DNA of 64,000 nt from Poecilobothrus nobilitatus (lineage: Eukaryota; Arthropoda; Insecta; Diptera; Dolichopodidae). Within the stretch, counting starts at the first letter, position 1. Each line of letters opens with the position of its first letter. The DNA is taken from the NCBI GenBank assembly GCA_947095535.1, contig OX352774.1, forward strand, positions 244,987,825 through 245,051,824. The letters are read 5' to 3'. The position numbers were made by a program, and so were the translations under genes. The notes beneath the pieces are model-generated. The model saw only the letters and a program-made list of their open reading frames with translations. It did not search any database and was not told the DNA's origin. Shown piece by piece: positions 1-13,657 of this stretch.

Positions 1-2616
1 AAAACAAAGTTTTCTTTAGGATAATGTAAAATAGTGGATAAAAAGAAAGGAACGAAAAACTATAAAATTTCCAACAATAAAATGGTAAGTAAAAGCAGGA
101 CAATATTAAGGATGAAGTAAAAAAAAATTATAGGAATTATTAATAATTTTAACGAATTTAACAGGAATGTTAAAATATTTTTGTATAATTAATTTTCTTT
201 CGGAATTATTATAAATGTATTATATTATATTTGACACATGTCAGAAATAAATTTTTTGTAAGTTTTCGAAAAATCTCAAAATCTTTCAGGTCCATTAATG
301 TCAACTATCAATTTTAACAAATTTTTAGTTTAAATAGTTATTAGATTTTGTTTTAGGTTGAATATTTATTAAAATTAAGCAATAAATATATGAATTTAGT
401 TTCATAATCTTAACAGTTTTCCGCAGAATATGTGAATTTGCAAAAAAAACTCCGGAAAACTTAAGTCTAAGCCTCTTTGATAGTATGTTGGATTTTTATC
501 AATTAATAGAAAAACAATATGGGATAAGCACCTTAACATATATTACAGAGCAATGTAAAAGCTTAAAAATAGCAAAAGTAACGTAAGGGATAGAAATTTT
601 GATTTTAAATTGTGGAAGTGGAATTAAATGGTTAGATTAAGTAAGAAATATGGAAGCATAGAAATTAAAATTATGATTAAATAAAAACAAAAGAACTGTT
701 ACAAAGAAGCCAAAAAAAAAATTAAACTTTAATAACAATTTTATTATTATTTTTAATATTTGGAATCGCCCCTGATTAACATTTCGAGTATTTATCACTA
801 AATGTTTTAATTCGTACAGTTTTTTTTTTTGTTTTTCTGTTTTTGTTATTCTATTTTCTTTTTTTTGCTGTCCAACTATATTCAGGATTCTTTAGAATAT
901 TATTATAGATAATTAACTAATTCTCATTCTAAAAATTCCATTTTCTATCTCTTTTATTCTTATTTATCTTTTACTTATTTTTTTTTCTTTCTCTATTATA
1001 TCGTTTTTTCTATTTTTATTTGGTGTTCTCATAATTTACATATTAAAATTTATGCTCCCCTTATGTTCCTGTTATTTTAACGTTATAATTATATGCATAA
1101 AACGGTACATACATTATTACAATATTATTTTTGTTGGAACATATTGTTGTTAGACATTTTTCTCTATGTTGTTTTTTTTTTGGTTTTTTTTTTTAACTGT
1201 CAAAAGAACATATTTTTGTACAATATGAAAGAAGGGAAGTTTGTGTGCTTTGACTAAGAGGAAATTTCCACTTTCTCTAGCTTAATTGTTTGAGATTAAC
1301 TTTATAATAATACTTGGTGAACTGTACTTTATATCATTTACAGTAATAATGATAATGTTTTCTGATTATGATTATCATAGTAATGATGTTGATTATATTT
1401 TTGTTGGCTCATGTCCAGGCAAACATCTGCTTTAATTTTCGATGTAAAAAGTTATAAAACAAAATGAACTTATTTATGTAATCGTAAATTTACAGTTATA
1501 TGATTATAATATTATTACAAGCAAGAAAAAAATATTATTGACTATAATAGGTATGATATAAAATAATAAAAACAAGAAAGAAAATAAAAGATTTAATTTT
1601 TATCATTGTTTAATTTTGTAAGAGGTAACGGAACTTTTTGTTTTTTATCTCTATTATTTTGTTTTAAGAAAATTATGAAATTACACGTTTATATACATTC
1701 TAATCCTTTTAATTCTTATAAATTATTATAAATAAAATACTTTTTAAAGATTTGCAACTTATTCTCCTATTGTAAACAGAAATTTTTAGGTTTTTTTTTT
1801 TGTAAAAAAAGAAAATAAAGTAAAAATGTTATATAATTTAAATGTCACGTGTTAAATTGATTTAGTTTAAATTATTTTTATACTTATTTTATTATTTAAT
1901 ATACTTGTTTAAATAATATACTTATTTTAATATACTTATTAAATAATAATTGTAAAAAAAAAAATGAGTTTGGAGTACCTTTTAAAGATTAATACTCGGA
2001 GCACAATTATTAAACGATATTTATTTACCAATCAATATTATACTATGCAAAATAAGATTTTTTACAAATGATATTTTGGCAGGACGCGCTGCTTATCAAC
2101 AAAAATGAATAAAGACTTCGAGAGATATTTCAAACACATATAACAAAAATCACCAAGGAAGCAGAATATAGTAGAATATTAGCAATTATAGTTCAAGGAA
2201 GAGCAATGAAAGAGTTTAAGTATTATGTTAGGAACAGTTATTACATGTGTTAGGAACTTACACATTTGTTTCGCCAGCCATAATTTTTTTTTTTTTTAAA
2301 CTAAAAAACAATATATTATTTTTTTAAACTACATATTTTAATGAATGAATATTTTATTATATTTTAATGAATAACAATAAAAAAATTTTCAATTTTAATT
2401 TAATTTCTTTATGGTTGCGTTGACTATCAAATGTAACTTTGAAACCTGTCAAAAAAGATAAATTTATAAATTTTCCATGATCTGTTTAGAGATTTAGATA
2501 AAAAGCTGGAACAACGATCTGCACGAAATTCATAAAATCTCCACGATCGGATCAATAAACTTCAGGTAAAGATATGGGAGATTGTAGGGTTGGTTAAATT
2601 CCCACAAATTTCACAA
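1..2616. other. AT-rich non-coding DNA, nothing recognised
   Basis: The stretch is dominated by A and T runs, including T-rich tracts at about 820-870 and 1168-1196. Stops are dense in all frames. I see no coding signature, tRNA-like fold or terminal repeat. It could be intergenic or part of a large intron. Confidence 0.6.
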
Positions 2617-2885
2617 GTCAAAATTCCTACGATAAAATCCCCGAGATAAAATCTACAATGACAAAATCCCCAAAAACAAAATTCCCAAAAATTAAACCAT
2701 AATAATAAACAATGCTCCTAATAAAAGATCTCACGTATATATACATATAAATATTCAGGAAAAGGCGTATAGTTCCGCTTATTTATTTTATGGATTTTGT
2801 GTTTGAGGATTTTAGCTTTGCGGATTTTAGCTTTGGGGATTTTGTATTAGTAGGGATTTCGTCCTCAGGAATTTTGTACTTATCT
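2617..2885. repeat. Fold-back repeat with GGGGATTTTG-type arms
   Basis: The left arm (about 2617-2695) is built from repeats of the type AAAATCCCC at roughly 18-20 bp spacing. The right arm (about 2792-2882) carries the reverse complement, repeats of GGGGATTTTG and close variants. A ~95-bp AT-rich spacer lies between. The arms are imperfect but agree over ~80 bp, so a transcript could fold into a long hairpin. This is the form of a fold-back or MITE-type element. No target-site duplication was identified. Confidence 0.5.
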
Positions 2886-5800
2886 CCAAACGACAAAAAA
2901 AGGTATTGAAACCATATGTAGAGAAAAACCTAAAATAATATGAAAGAATACAAAATCCGTTTTAAATGATACTGACTATTTTAGACTTCACTGGATGGCA
3001 AAATGGCAACAGCTCCACCATAAAAGGAACTCTTACAGGTGATTCCAGTTTTACAACCATTTAATTTGTAAATAATCAAATCAAATCTGTCATATTTTAA
3101 TTACATTTCAGTGTTATTCAGTTTTATAAAATATACTATTTAATTAAAAATTCTTATATTAACTTTTAATTAAAATTATATTCAAAAATTATTAATTTTA
3201 CTTTTTAATTTAATTGAAAGTTACTACTAGTTATTTAATTATACAAAATTTATTCAGAATTTTTTTCAAAAAAAAAAAAATAAATAAATAAATTTTCATT
3301 ATCCTGGTAAGTGAATACTATAATGAAAATATTAAAATAATAAAAGTTTATTTAATATTTAAATTAATGCAATATTTTAATTAAATTTTGTAATTTAATA
3401 ATTATTTTAATATATTTTGTTATTCTCCTATATAATATAATATAATTATTTTTTTAATCATTAATTTAATTTTTATTTTTAAAACAAAAACATTATTTTT
3501 TCTAATAAATTTGATATTTTTATTTTTATTTTTTTTTTTGTTTTGTTTTTCCTAAAATACCAATTTAAAATTTATATTTGCTTTTATCCTAGTAACGACT
3601 AACGAATACCCTATTTGCCATTAAAAAGAAACAATCATCAATTTTTTAATATGAATTACAAAATATAAATTTAGTCATTAAAAGAAAAATATTATTAAAA
3701 TAAAATCATTGAAATATAAAAAATTATTATTATTGTCCCTTAAGTTGCCACGTGTTACCATATTTAAAAAATGTTAATACAGCCATTGCATAATACTCAC
3801 CCACATTCAATTTTGTTTTTAATTTTGCAAATGATTATCATAGATTGTTTTTTTTTTTTATTTAAATTTAATTTGGGATTTTTTTTTTGTTTTAATTTCT
3901 TATTAATTTTCAGAATTTATTTATGATCCATTCTTAAACATACCATTGTCCATTGTCCATTATTAAAAAAGAATAAAAGGATAAATAGATCTACCATTGA
4001 CGTTTTCATATCTGTAAAAGTTGAAACTAACGCAACATACGGTTCTGTTGTGTAATATGGTAATAGCAAAAACAGGAGAAACGAATTGAATTAAAACACA
4101 GAGAAACACATTGAAAAGTAGAAGCGATTTGAAAGGTTAACGTAGAACTCATATTTTTTAGTCCTTACCAATAATAAATAAACAAAAATTAACTACATAT
4201 ATATTAAAATTTTACTGAACACAACTAACGCGCTTTTGTTTTTCGTTTTGGAACAAAAATTTTCTTAGATAATTAATCAGAAACCATTGTAATATACGAT
4301 TAAACATTTAATCAAACATTTTAATCTCCGAATCGAACTTAATGAGCCTGAAAAGATAATTTTATGATCATAGGCCTATTTATATAGGTAACTTTTGTTA
4401 TATATGAATATTGAGTATGCCAAATTTTAAGTTTTCCCAATTTTTAAAAGTTTAAAAGTCCTTTTTTTTTACAGTTTTAATGTAGCATAATAAAAGAAAC
4501 GAAACGACTTAAGAAACAAAAAGTGTATGTATTAAATATTGCTCTAGTACTGAAAACAAAATGAAAATTTATTATGTTTTCTGCAAAAAAAAAATAAAAG
4601 TTCGCCTTTTACGTGTTTTACGTCTTCATAGAAAATTAAAAATAGTCAAGGAAGAAAATTTATTTTTTTTTTTTCTTGTGTCATAGAATAAAAATAAATA
4701 TTAATTTCCTTAATGGTTCATTATTTTAAGTAATAGGAAAAAAATATAAAACAAAATAATTAAAACATATAAAATAATAAATATTGATTTTATTATACTT
4801 CTAAATCCGTTTCATATAAGTACTAAGTTATTAAATTTACTAATTCCTAATGTTATATTATAGTTGTGTTAGATTATTTTATTTTAAGGTGTATAAGTAA
4901 CACTACGACTTTTTGATGTAAATCTATTATGTTGTCCCTATTTTTTGAATTTTATCTTCATTTATAATCGCTCTGTCAGACCTACTGCCTTTAAGAAACT
5001 GACGATTTGCAGGTTTATTACTAGCAGTTCATTTTCGCTAAAGTAAGTGAAGTTTTGCAGTTTTTGAAATCATAGTACGTTCTGTAAAAACTGTAACAAA
5101 ATGTATCAAAATTAAACAACATTCAATCCTGTTCCTTATTAGCTTATATAGTATTAAAATTTACTTCTATATCACCAACTCAATAAGGAGAAAAGATTTC
5201 TGGATATGTAAATGATATTCATATAAAATCGTTAAATATGAAGAAAAAAATTGATCTTAAAAGAAACGTGATCATAATTAAATTTTGAACTTGAATTATT
5301 CCTACTGTAAATCAACCCTTATAAGTTCCACTGGAATATTACATTAGGAACTGACATTCTTCAACGTAAAAATGTAAGAAGGTAAAACATAAATTCTATT
5401 TGTAAATTATATTTGGACTTTTAAATATTTTAGATCTTTAGACTTTTTACTTAAACTGAAGACTTTAACGTTCGGCTGGTGATAGTTCATAAGTTGTAAA
5501 AAACGAAAAAAACAAAAAAATAAATTTATAAACAAAACAAGTGTACAACAATTAGACAATTTTTTTAGAAGAACAAAAACAAGTCTTTCATAAGAACAGT
5601 AATAAGCTACTTAAAATTCAAATTAAAATTTTCCAAGGGATTTTTTACACTACCTGATGGCTTATAAAACTGTAAAAGTTCATTTAATTTGTTTCTTTAT
5701 AATTTTATTAGAATTTAGTCCCTCATTTTTTTTTCAATATAATTTTTAAATCCTCCTTTTTTCTTAACTTCATGTTTATTATTCTAATTTCGAAAAGATT

Positions 5801-6691
5801 AATTCAATATTTATTGTGAAAGAAAAAAAAAAAAAACAATACCTATACAACGCATTTTCCTTTTAGATTTTCAATCAAGAACAGCAAAAACAACAAAAAC
5901 AAAAAAGAAAATTTTTTCATTATATTTATAAGTAGAAATAAACAAAATTATTATAAAACAGTAGATGTGAATCAACTCTACAAACTTTAAATAAATAATT
6001 GGTCCACGAAATGGCCATTTAAAAACGTGTATTCATTATACTTTTTCAACTTTTTTACTACATATTCTTCTTTTCTTTTTTTTTTGTTATGTTTCTATAT
6101 TTCCTAAATATTAATTAATCCTTATTTAATAAAAATGTCCATTACTCTAATTGATATATAATCCCATAAAATACCTATTAAAAATCTAAATGTTACTTTT
6201 TTTTGTTTTGTTTTGTTTTCAAAATAATGTGGTACAGAAATTTTCCAACTAAATACACAGTAGGTAATTTGTTGTTGACCAAAAAAAAAAAAAATATACC
6301 TATATTAAGTTTTAAAAGAGTTAATTTTTTTTTTCTAATATTGAGTAAAAAAATAACTTAGTATATATGATAAGTTGTACAGAGTAACTATAGGGAGACT
6401 ACTATAAATAAAATAATCTTCAGAAAATCAAAAAAGTTGATAAATTTGATGTCAGATTTGCTCAAAGGTAATTTATTTAAACTGTTGCCTGATGTAATCA
6501 AAAGTTTCCAATATATCGCACATATTTGACTTTTTAATGCATTAATGAGTTTAACACCAATATTATATTCTGTGTTAAGTCCTTAGTTAATTTTAAACTA
6601 AGAAACTATTTTAATTATATTGTATAACGATGAATATAATATTTCATCCAGAATTATAATTTTTTAATTTCATAAACTTTTGATTGATCTT
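2886..6691. other. AT-rich non-coding DNA, nothing recognised
   Basis: The sequence is A/T-rich with frequent homopolymers. The slightly less AT-rich patch at 4960-5060 has no open frame of note and no repeat partner that I found in the window. Confidence 0.6.
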
Positions 6692-7008
6692 TGGTTACCT
6701 CATGCTGAAAGATGATATATACTACTGCATGTTGTAACTGACTGATGGATTTGACTCTGTAACAAATAGAAATAATAATAAGCGGATTCATTGTTCGTTT
6801 ATAGTCCTACTCCCCAATTTAAAGTTTCCATGTTCCCTGTATAAACTTTTCCTATCTCTATTCCTTAGCCAATATACCGCGTTATCAGTTAGATATTTCA
6901 TCGCATTATATATTGTTAAAAGGGGAGATAAGATCAGTCAGTAAGAACCTGACAATGCCAAGGGGAATCTCTTGATGTCTTTGGACAATTTGGACCTCTA
7001 TTAAAGGA
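6692..7008 (+). mobile_element. Partial copy of long SINE-like family A
   Basis: This segment is the reverse complement of the elements at 40610-41385, 50501-50920 and 59160-59965. Shared landmarks in order are a GGTTACCTCATGC block, ACTACTGCATGTTGTAA, an (AAT)n run before a GCGGATTCATTGTTC block, CCTTAGCCAATATA, GTCAGTAAGAACCTGACA, and CCAAGGGGAATC near the 3' end. It lacks the tRNA-like head seen at 41290-41385, so it is 5' truncated or too diverged there. No protein is encoded. Confidence 0.65.
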
Positions 7009-10000
7009 AAAAAAATTTTATTCATAAATAGTTTTTTCAAAAAAAAAACGAAATCTCACAAAATTATTTAAATTAAACTGAAACTTTTAAAAATTAGTGT
7101 ATAGGAGATTAAAGGACAGAGTACAAAATATAAGCTAGTTAAAAATATTGTTGTATGGAAAAAAGCCAATTAAATTTTGACGTTGCGTTTACTTTACTTT
7201 AATACTTTAATTTTTGACAGTTTATTTGCGTGCACCATTAAAAACGAATTATGAAATAAATGATACACTTTTTTATACAAAAAAAAATTACAAGTATTAA
7301 CCGTTAACTTTTAAATTTATTTAATTACATATTTTTCAATCTGATCACCCTTACACACACATTTGAAATATTATTAACTAACACATATAAATGAGAATTA
7401 CTTAAGGACCTTGAAAACAAAAAACAAAAAAACAAAAAAATAAGAAAAATAATAAAAATTAATTGATATTTTATTATGAAATCTACTCCTCCATTTAATA
7501 AAATAAAAAAGGCTCAGCTGAAATATTTATGAAATTGGGTATAATACAATCCAAGAAAAAGTTATATTAATTTAAATATACAAAGAAGAGATTATAAAGG
7601 TTTTTTTTATTAATTATTTAGTTTTGTTTTTTTTTTTTTTGTTTTTTATATAATATTATAATTACAAAGTTAAAGGTAGATTTACTTAATGGACATTAAG
7701 CTTAAATGATTAATTTATTTTTTTATAATATTGTCAATTTAATCAAGATATCAATTCACATAGTTAAAAATGTATATTATAGGCATTAGAATCAAATTCA
7801 AAAAAAAAGAGAAGATACAGGTAAACTGAAATTAACTTAGAAAACAGAGTTTTTAATAATTAAATAAATATGATGAATTTATTTAATATTTTTTAAAACG
7901 ATTTCACATTAACAAAAAGAAAGATACACAGCAATAAAAATTAACTGTGACAAATATGACTTGTAAAAATATTAAAAGACCAAAAATAATATTTTCGAAT
8001 TCAACGATATCTACATCTGCATTTACAATGATTTGTTTATTAAACGAATATTGGAAATTATTTTTGGTCATATCTTTTTGAAAACTATTTAAAGCAAAAA
8101 AAATACTCATAAACATTCTTTTTTTTCGTTTTATATTAAAATTTTTCAATCTCTCACACTCTAGCAATTAAATCAGTTCTAAAATACCTATATACATATA
8201 TGCTTATATATAGTATGTATTCAATTACATTTTGTTAGGCTTCTATAATATTATTTTTATATGGGCATTACGTTATATAATATGACCACGCACTAGATTT
8301 GTATTTTTTAATTGTTTCTGTCTAATTATAAGACAATATACCTATAGTTGTAGAAGACATACCGATTTTAAAATTTTCTAGTTATCAATTAACGTTTTAA
8401 TTTCTAAATCTTTCTCTATTCTACGCTACTGTTTGCATATTTTATAGTTGTCACACTTTTTGAAAGTATATTCATTGTTTGGTGTATTAGTGCCCCGTTA
8501 TTTACCTTCTCCCAAAACGTCTTCTATTTTTAATTTCACTATGCAGAGTAAGTTGTAGTCTGTAGATAATCATAATATTTCTCATTGCGCATTATATGAA
8601 CCAGATAAAATATTTTTCTTTATTTAATTGTTAAATAAAAACTTTCGGTTTCTATTTGTTTCATTTGGAACTCCACTATTACTCATTCAGTCTACCCATG
8701 AAAATTATAATATTTTACAATATACCCACATTTTAAATGATTCAAGCTTGATGTTCGTTGCTTTCAGAGTTCAAGCTTCTCTCAACACAATAAAGAACTA
8801 CCAATCAGATTTTTCTTAAGGTTTTAAGAGAAATATTAAGGTTTCAAACATTATACCAAATTCTTATTAATAAAAAAAAAAATCATTAAAAGCAAATTTA
8901 ACTTAGTTTGTTGACAAAAGTTAATATTTTCAAATTAAAATTAATTATTATTCAAAAAATTCGCGAATAACAGAAAAAGACATAAAAAAAACTCTTAAAA
9001 AAACTTTTAGTTTTTTATAATTTATATATAGTAAGTAGGTACCTACATGATTTTATTATGGGTAATTATTAATGGAAGTCATTAAAATTTTATTTTATTT
9101 ATTTTTTTTTTGTTTTTGGTTGTGCAATTTTTAATTACATGTATTTTATAATATCCTTACATTATCCTTTAAAAAAACACAGACACACAAATTTTAATTA
9201 TCAATTTATTAGAACTTATCTAATTTTTAAAACTGTACTGAACTGAATCGAACCATACATGAACTATAATTTTAAATCACAATTTAAATATTTTTTCATA
9301 AATCAATATGTATATTATATACGTTAATTATTGTAATATAACAGAAACAAAAGCAAATATTAGGTTTTAAATACACGAGTACACGAGTTTAAATACACGA
9401 GTTCTAATAATAATTACAGTAGAACCGATATTATTACCGTAAAATTAAATTACAATAAATTACATATTTTATGTTTTTCTTTTGTTCTGTTAAATAATAT
9501 GCGTTAAAAAAACACATACTTATAAGAAAATATTAATGTGTAGAGAGAGAATTTATTTCTATCTCAAATTTCTACGCAAAAAAAAAACAAAAGAGCAAAA
9601 CAAAAATCATTATGAAATGAATATATACTAGGGTAGAGTAGGCTATTAAAATAGTTAACAGTAATTTTTTTTTTTTTTTTTTTTGAGTATAAATAAAAAT
9701 TGAAAGTATACATTGAAATTATTCATACTAATTAGTAAAACGTTTATTCGTTTTTTTTTTTTTTTTTCGATTCCATTTTATCTTTTTTATTCTTTCATTA
9801 GATATATTATGGTATTCTAGTTAAATTTTTCATATTCTAATAATAATATATGTAAAATAATGTGAAAAGTATTTTGAAATCCTTTTTAAAGTGATTTTTA
9901 TTTCATTAAAAATTAAATAAAAAAAAAACAAATATATAAAAAATTTATTATACCATTAATATTTTAGACATTATAATAATGGTTTTTTATAATTATAATA

Positions 10001-10110
10001 ATATTAAAGAATGGTACAATTACTTTTAATTATTTATACTGAAATATAAAAAAAAAAAAAAAAAGAAAAAAAAAAATAAATAAAATCAAAATTTAGCCAA
10101 TTTTGTTTAA
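7009..10110. other. AT-rich non-coding DNA, nothing recognised
   Basis: Only low-complexity DNA is seen, including T runs at 9667-9684 and 9752-9768 and an A-rich run near 10049-10080. The two longest open stretches (7904-8167 minus and 8628-8819 plus) begin at TTG rather than ATG and show no domain or codon bias, so I treat them as chance. Confidence 0.6.
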
Positions 10111-10914
10111 AACAAGGTAGAATGTAAACCAACGATTTTTAAAAGCGCACATTTCCAAACTCAATACAAACTGTTTAGAATTTTGACTTGCACAAAAATT
10201 TGAAAATTTCATGTAATACGAAAAAACGTGAAAATAGGACATTTTTGAAATTTTGAGGGGCGGTAAGTCCGGAATCCTATATAACTAAGAAAATCCATTA
10301 ACACGCGTAAAAATATATTATTGAATCTTTAATTTTCATGCCTCGCCGAAGAAAAATTTGTATAGGTGCCTAAGTTACAGGTGTCTAAAAATAGCAAATT
10401 TTCAATTTTTGAGGCGTAATAACTCTTAACGAGGGGGCGTTACCAAAATTTTCTGAGGAAACTTATACTAATTCTAAAAGTTCTTTCTTGTCTCAAAATT
10501 TCAAGTCTCTATCTAAAAGCGTGCCGGAGTTATGAAAGTAGAAAAATCATGCAAAATTTGGTTTTCACATAACGGTAACTTTAAATACTAAATTTAAAAA
10601 AATTGTATAATTTTGATATTAATTTACAAAGATAAAAGAAATACCTGTCGAATGACGAAATCTTAAGCAGAACATAAGATATATGTATTTAAAAATAGGG
10701 CTTTTTCAAAGTTTGAGGGGGTGTAGCTCCGTAATGGGAGGGGCTACATGAAAAAGTTGTTCCACAAAATTATTTTTTTTATGAGACCTACCCATGGTTA
10801 AAATTTTTTTTCTCTATCTTTAAGGGTGTAGAAGTTTTGTAAACAGACGGACGGACGGGCGGACAGAGTGAAACTAATAAGCACATTTTTTCAAAATTTT
10901 TTTGGAAATGTGCT
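10111..10914 (-). mobile_element. DINE/Helentron-like non-autonomous element, family 1, copy 1
   Basis: The left edge is AACAAGGTAGAATGTAA followed by a GCGCACATTTCC block. The right edge is GCACATTTTTTC...GGAAATGTGC, so the GCACATTTCC motif occurs as subterminal inverted repeats and as a terminal hairpin. A GACGGACGGACGGGCGGACAG microsatellite lies ~35 bp inside the right edge. These are hallmarks known for DINE-1/INE-1 Helentron-associated elements, with the (GTCY)n tract placed near the 5' end. By that convention the element reads on the minus strand. It has no coding capacity. Closely related copies lie at 12047-13101 and, inverted, at 62339-63157. Confidence 0.65.
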
Positions 10915-10938
10915 AAAAATTAGTGAAAAAAGAAATAA

Positions 10939-11370
10939 AAAAGGCAGAATGAATTCCAACAGTTTTTAACGTTGCACAATTTCTAAAAGACAATATAAAG
11001 ACAATTTAGAGTAAATTGTAAAGACATAATAGAAAAAATAATAATAGAGAGACTTTTTCTTCAATTCTAAGACAATCCTATACATACCTAAGAAAAGCTC
11101 TTAATAGATATAAAAAATATCATCTTGGAGCTTTAATTTTGGACTTTTACTTTGATACAAATTTGTTGGACCTGCAAATTATAGGTTTTTCAAATGGGTT
11201 TTTTTTTTAATTTTTAAGCCTTAATGGTCCTTAAACAGCGGGTGATCCAAAAAAAAAAAAAAGTGAAATACTAAAAATTAGGACTCTTTTTTAAAATTTA
11301 AGGAGCTGCAGCTCCGTGAGAATTGGAACTACATAAAATAGTTGTTCTACAACATTGAGACAGCGTTAAG
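10939..11370 (-). mobile_element. Diverged or partial family-1 DINE-like copy
   Basis: It starts with an AAGGCAGAATGAATTCCAAC block comparable to the left edge of copies 1 and 2. It keeps TTGGAGCTTTAATTTT, a TTAAACAGCGGGTGATCC block and the GGAGCTGCAGCTCCGTGAG motif. The (GGAC)n end is missing. It sits immediately beside copy 1, so it is an older neighbour or a rearranged part of the same insertion. Confidence 0.5.
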
Positions 11371-12046
11371 CGTTCAATATTTTTTTTTATTAATCATAGA
11401 TAAAGTATTAAATATATTGGTTACCATTAATTTGAAAACAATATCGAATGATAAGCAATCTGAATCAGATAAACGAGGTTATCACTTTTACTTGAATTCG
11501 AATCTATGCTTCTGAACAAGTGATGTGCACCATTCTTTTATCCAGTCGCATGAATAAAATAAGACAATTTCAATATTCGGTTTGTTCGAATAATAAAATA
11601 TCAGAAGGTATTAATTAGAGAAGTAAAAAATTTGTGTTCAATAAATTGCGTAGAAACCAAAGCCTACACTGCATATGTGATTAGCGCATCTTTTTTTTCA
11701 TCTAGAGTGACAGACACTAAAAGTATGAAGACAATTTTTATATAAAAAAAATTAATTAGACAATTTTATTTAAATTCACTTTTCAATTAAAAAAAAAACT
11801 AATTCTTATTTTTTTTATTTTTTTTTATTTTATTTTATTTTATTTTTTTTTTTGGAATTATAACATGAAATATTACCCGAAGCTAAAAGTTATATTATGT
11901 GTTATAATATGTAAAAGTTATATTATTCTAATTACAACATAGGTAAATTTTTAAAAATATGAAATATTAAATAAATTAATTAAAAAATTATATTTTAATT
12001 TTTATTCTGATATCCGAAAAAAGAGTAACACCGAATAATAATAATA
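11371..12046. other. AT-rich spacer between family-1 copies
   Basis: No coding signature or repeat partner was found. There is a T/A-rich block at 11785-11852. Confidence 0.55.
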
Positions 12047-13101
12047 AACAAGGCAGAATGTAAGCTAACGGTTTTTAAAAGCGCACATATTCAAAAGATA
12101 ATACAAACTGTTTAGGATTGTGACTCTACACCAAAATTTGAAAATTTCATATAATATGAAAAAATGTGAAAATAGGACTTTTTTGCAATTTTGAAGGGCT
12201 GTAAGTCCGGAACCCTATATAACTAAGAAGCATTAACACACGTAAAAATATATTATTGAAGCTTTGATTTATACGTCTTGTCGAAGAAACATTTGTAAAG
12301 GTGCCTAAGTTATAGGTGTCTACAAATAGAAAATTTTCAATTTTTGAGCCCTAATACCTCTTAACCCCCTGTGATCACAAAAAACATTTCTGAGAAAACT
12401 TATACTAATTGTAAAGTTCGTTCTTGTCTCAAAATTTGAAGTTTTCATGTAAAAGTGTGCCGGAGTTATGAAAACAGAAATATCATGGAAAATTTGGTTT
12501 TCACATAACGGTAAATTTAAATACTAAATTTTAAAAAATTGTATAATTTTTATATGATTTATAAAGGTAAAAAAACATCCTGTCGAATGGCGTTTTCAAA
12601 TTGAAAAAAATATTAAGCAGAACATGAAATATATGCATTTAAAAATAGGACTTGTAAAAGCGTACCGGAGTTATAAAAACAGAAATCTCATGCAAAATTT
12701 GGTTTTCACATAACGGTAAATTTAAATACTAAATTTAAAAAAATTGTATAATTTTTATATTGATTTATAAAGTTAAAAAAACATCCTGTCGAATGACGTT
12801 TTCAAATTGAAAAAATATTAAGTAGAACATGAAATATACGCATTTAAAAATAGGACTTATTGAAAGTTTGAGGGGCTGTAGCTCCGTAATGGATGGGACT
12901 ATATGAAAAAGTTGTTCCACACAACATTAATTTTTTTATGAGGGCTACCCATGGTTAAACTTTTTTTTTTTTTTATCTTTAACGGTGTAACAGTTTTGTA
13001 AACAGACCAACGCATGGGGAAACAGACGGATGGACAGACGGACGAACGAACAGAGTGAAACTAATAGGCACATTTTTCAAAATTTTTTTGGTAATGTGTT
13101 A
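12047..13101 (-). mobile_element. DINE/Helentron-like element, family 1, copy 2
   Basis: It has the same order of blocks as copy 1, from AACAAGGCAGAATGTAAGC at the left to GGCACATTTTTC...GGTAATGTG at the right. A degraded microsatellite (ACGGATGGACAGACGGACG) precedes the right edge. It is ~250 bp longer than copy 1, mostly because a ~205-bp internal segment is duplicated in tandem (12449-12653 and 12654-12858). It is non-coding. Confidence 0.65.
12449..12858. repeat. 205-bp tandem duplication inside family-1 copy 2
   Basis: GTAAAAGTGTGCCGGAGTTAT at 12449 and GTAAAAGCGTACCGGAGTTAT at 12654 open two copies. Each runs through the CATAACGGTAAATT block, CATCCTGTCGAATG and GCATTTAAAAATAGGACTT. The two halves differ at scattered bases. 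Copy 1 of the family has a single version of this segment. Confidence 0.75.
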
Positions 13102-13657
13102 AAAATATAATACGGCTACTTTAACACATAAGTCTCCATTTCAATTCTAATGTATATAGTTTAATTTAGTTTATTTATTAGCGGCATTCTTAATTTATTA
13201 AATGTTACAATATTTTCCGATAGTTATTTTGGATCGTATCGAAATCTTGCGAATTTAAATTTCATTTGTTTGAATATCGTACTTTTTTAAACCTCGAGTT
13301 TTGAAATTTCAGGTTTTTGAATCTCGCGTTTTTAAAATTCACATGTCAAAGGATCAAATGCATAAAACTGAGCTTAAACTTAAATCAAACTTTTTTCAAA
13401 CAAAACTTATGAGTTCATGGTGTCATTTTGTTTGTATGTCAATTTTGTGTATTTCATCCAAAATCTCGTGTCTCCAAATATCGTTTTCGAAGAATAGAAT
13501 AATTATAAGAGGATTTTATAGCTTGATTGGTTTGTTCCAAAATTAAACCATATCAATATCTAAACCATATCAATGCCTGAATAAACCATATCAATATCTA
13601 AACAATATTCAAATTCTTAAATGTATTCAATTAAATCAAAGGTAAAATAATGTAAAA
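13102..13657. other. Spacer between family 1 and family 2 elements
   Basis: This is AT-rich DNA. It includes a short imperfect repeat of AAACCATATCAATATCT (three copies at 13546-13602). The open stretch 13301-13546 has no recognisable domain. Confidence 0.5.

Noticed and set aside
7904..8167. 87-codon minus-strand open stretch with a hydrophobic C-terminus
   Set aside because: It starts at TTG and the hydrophobic run reflects T-rich codons. No splice context or family pattern was seen.
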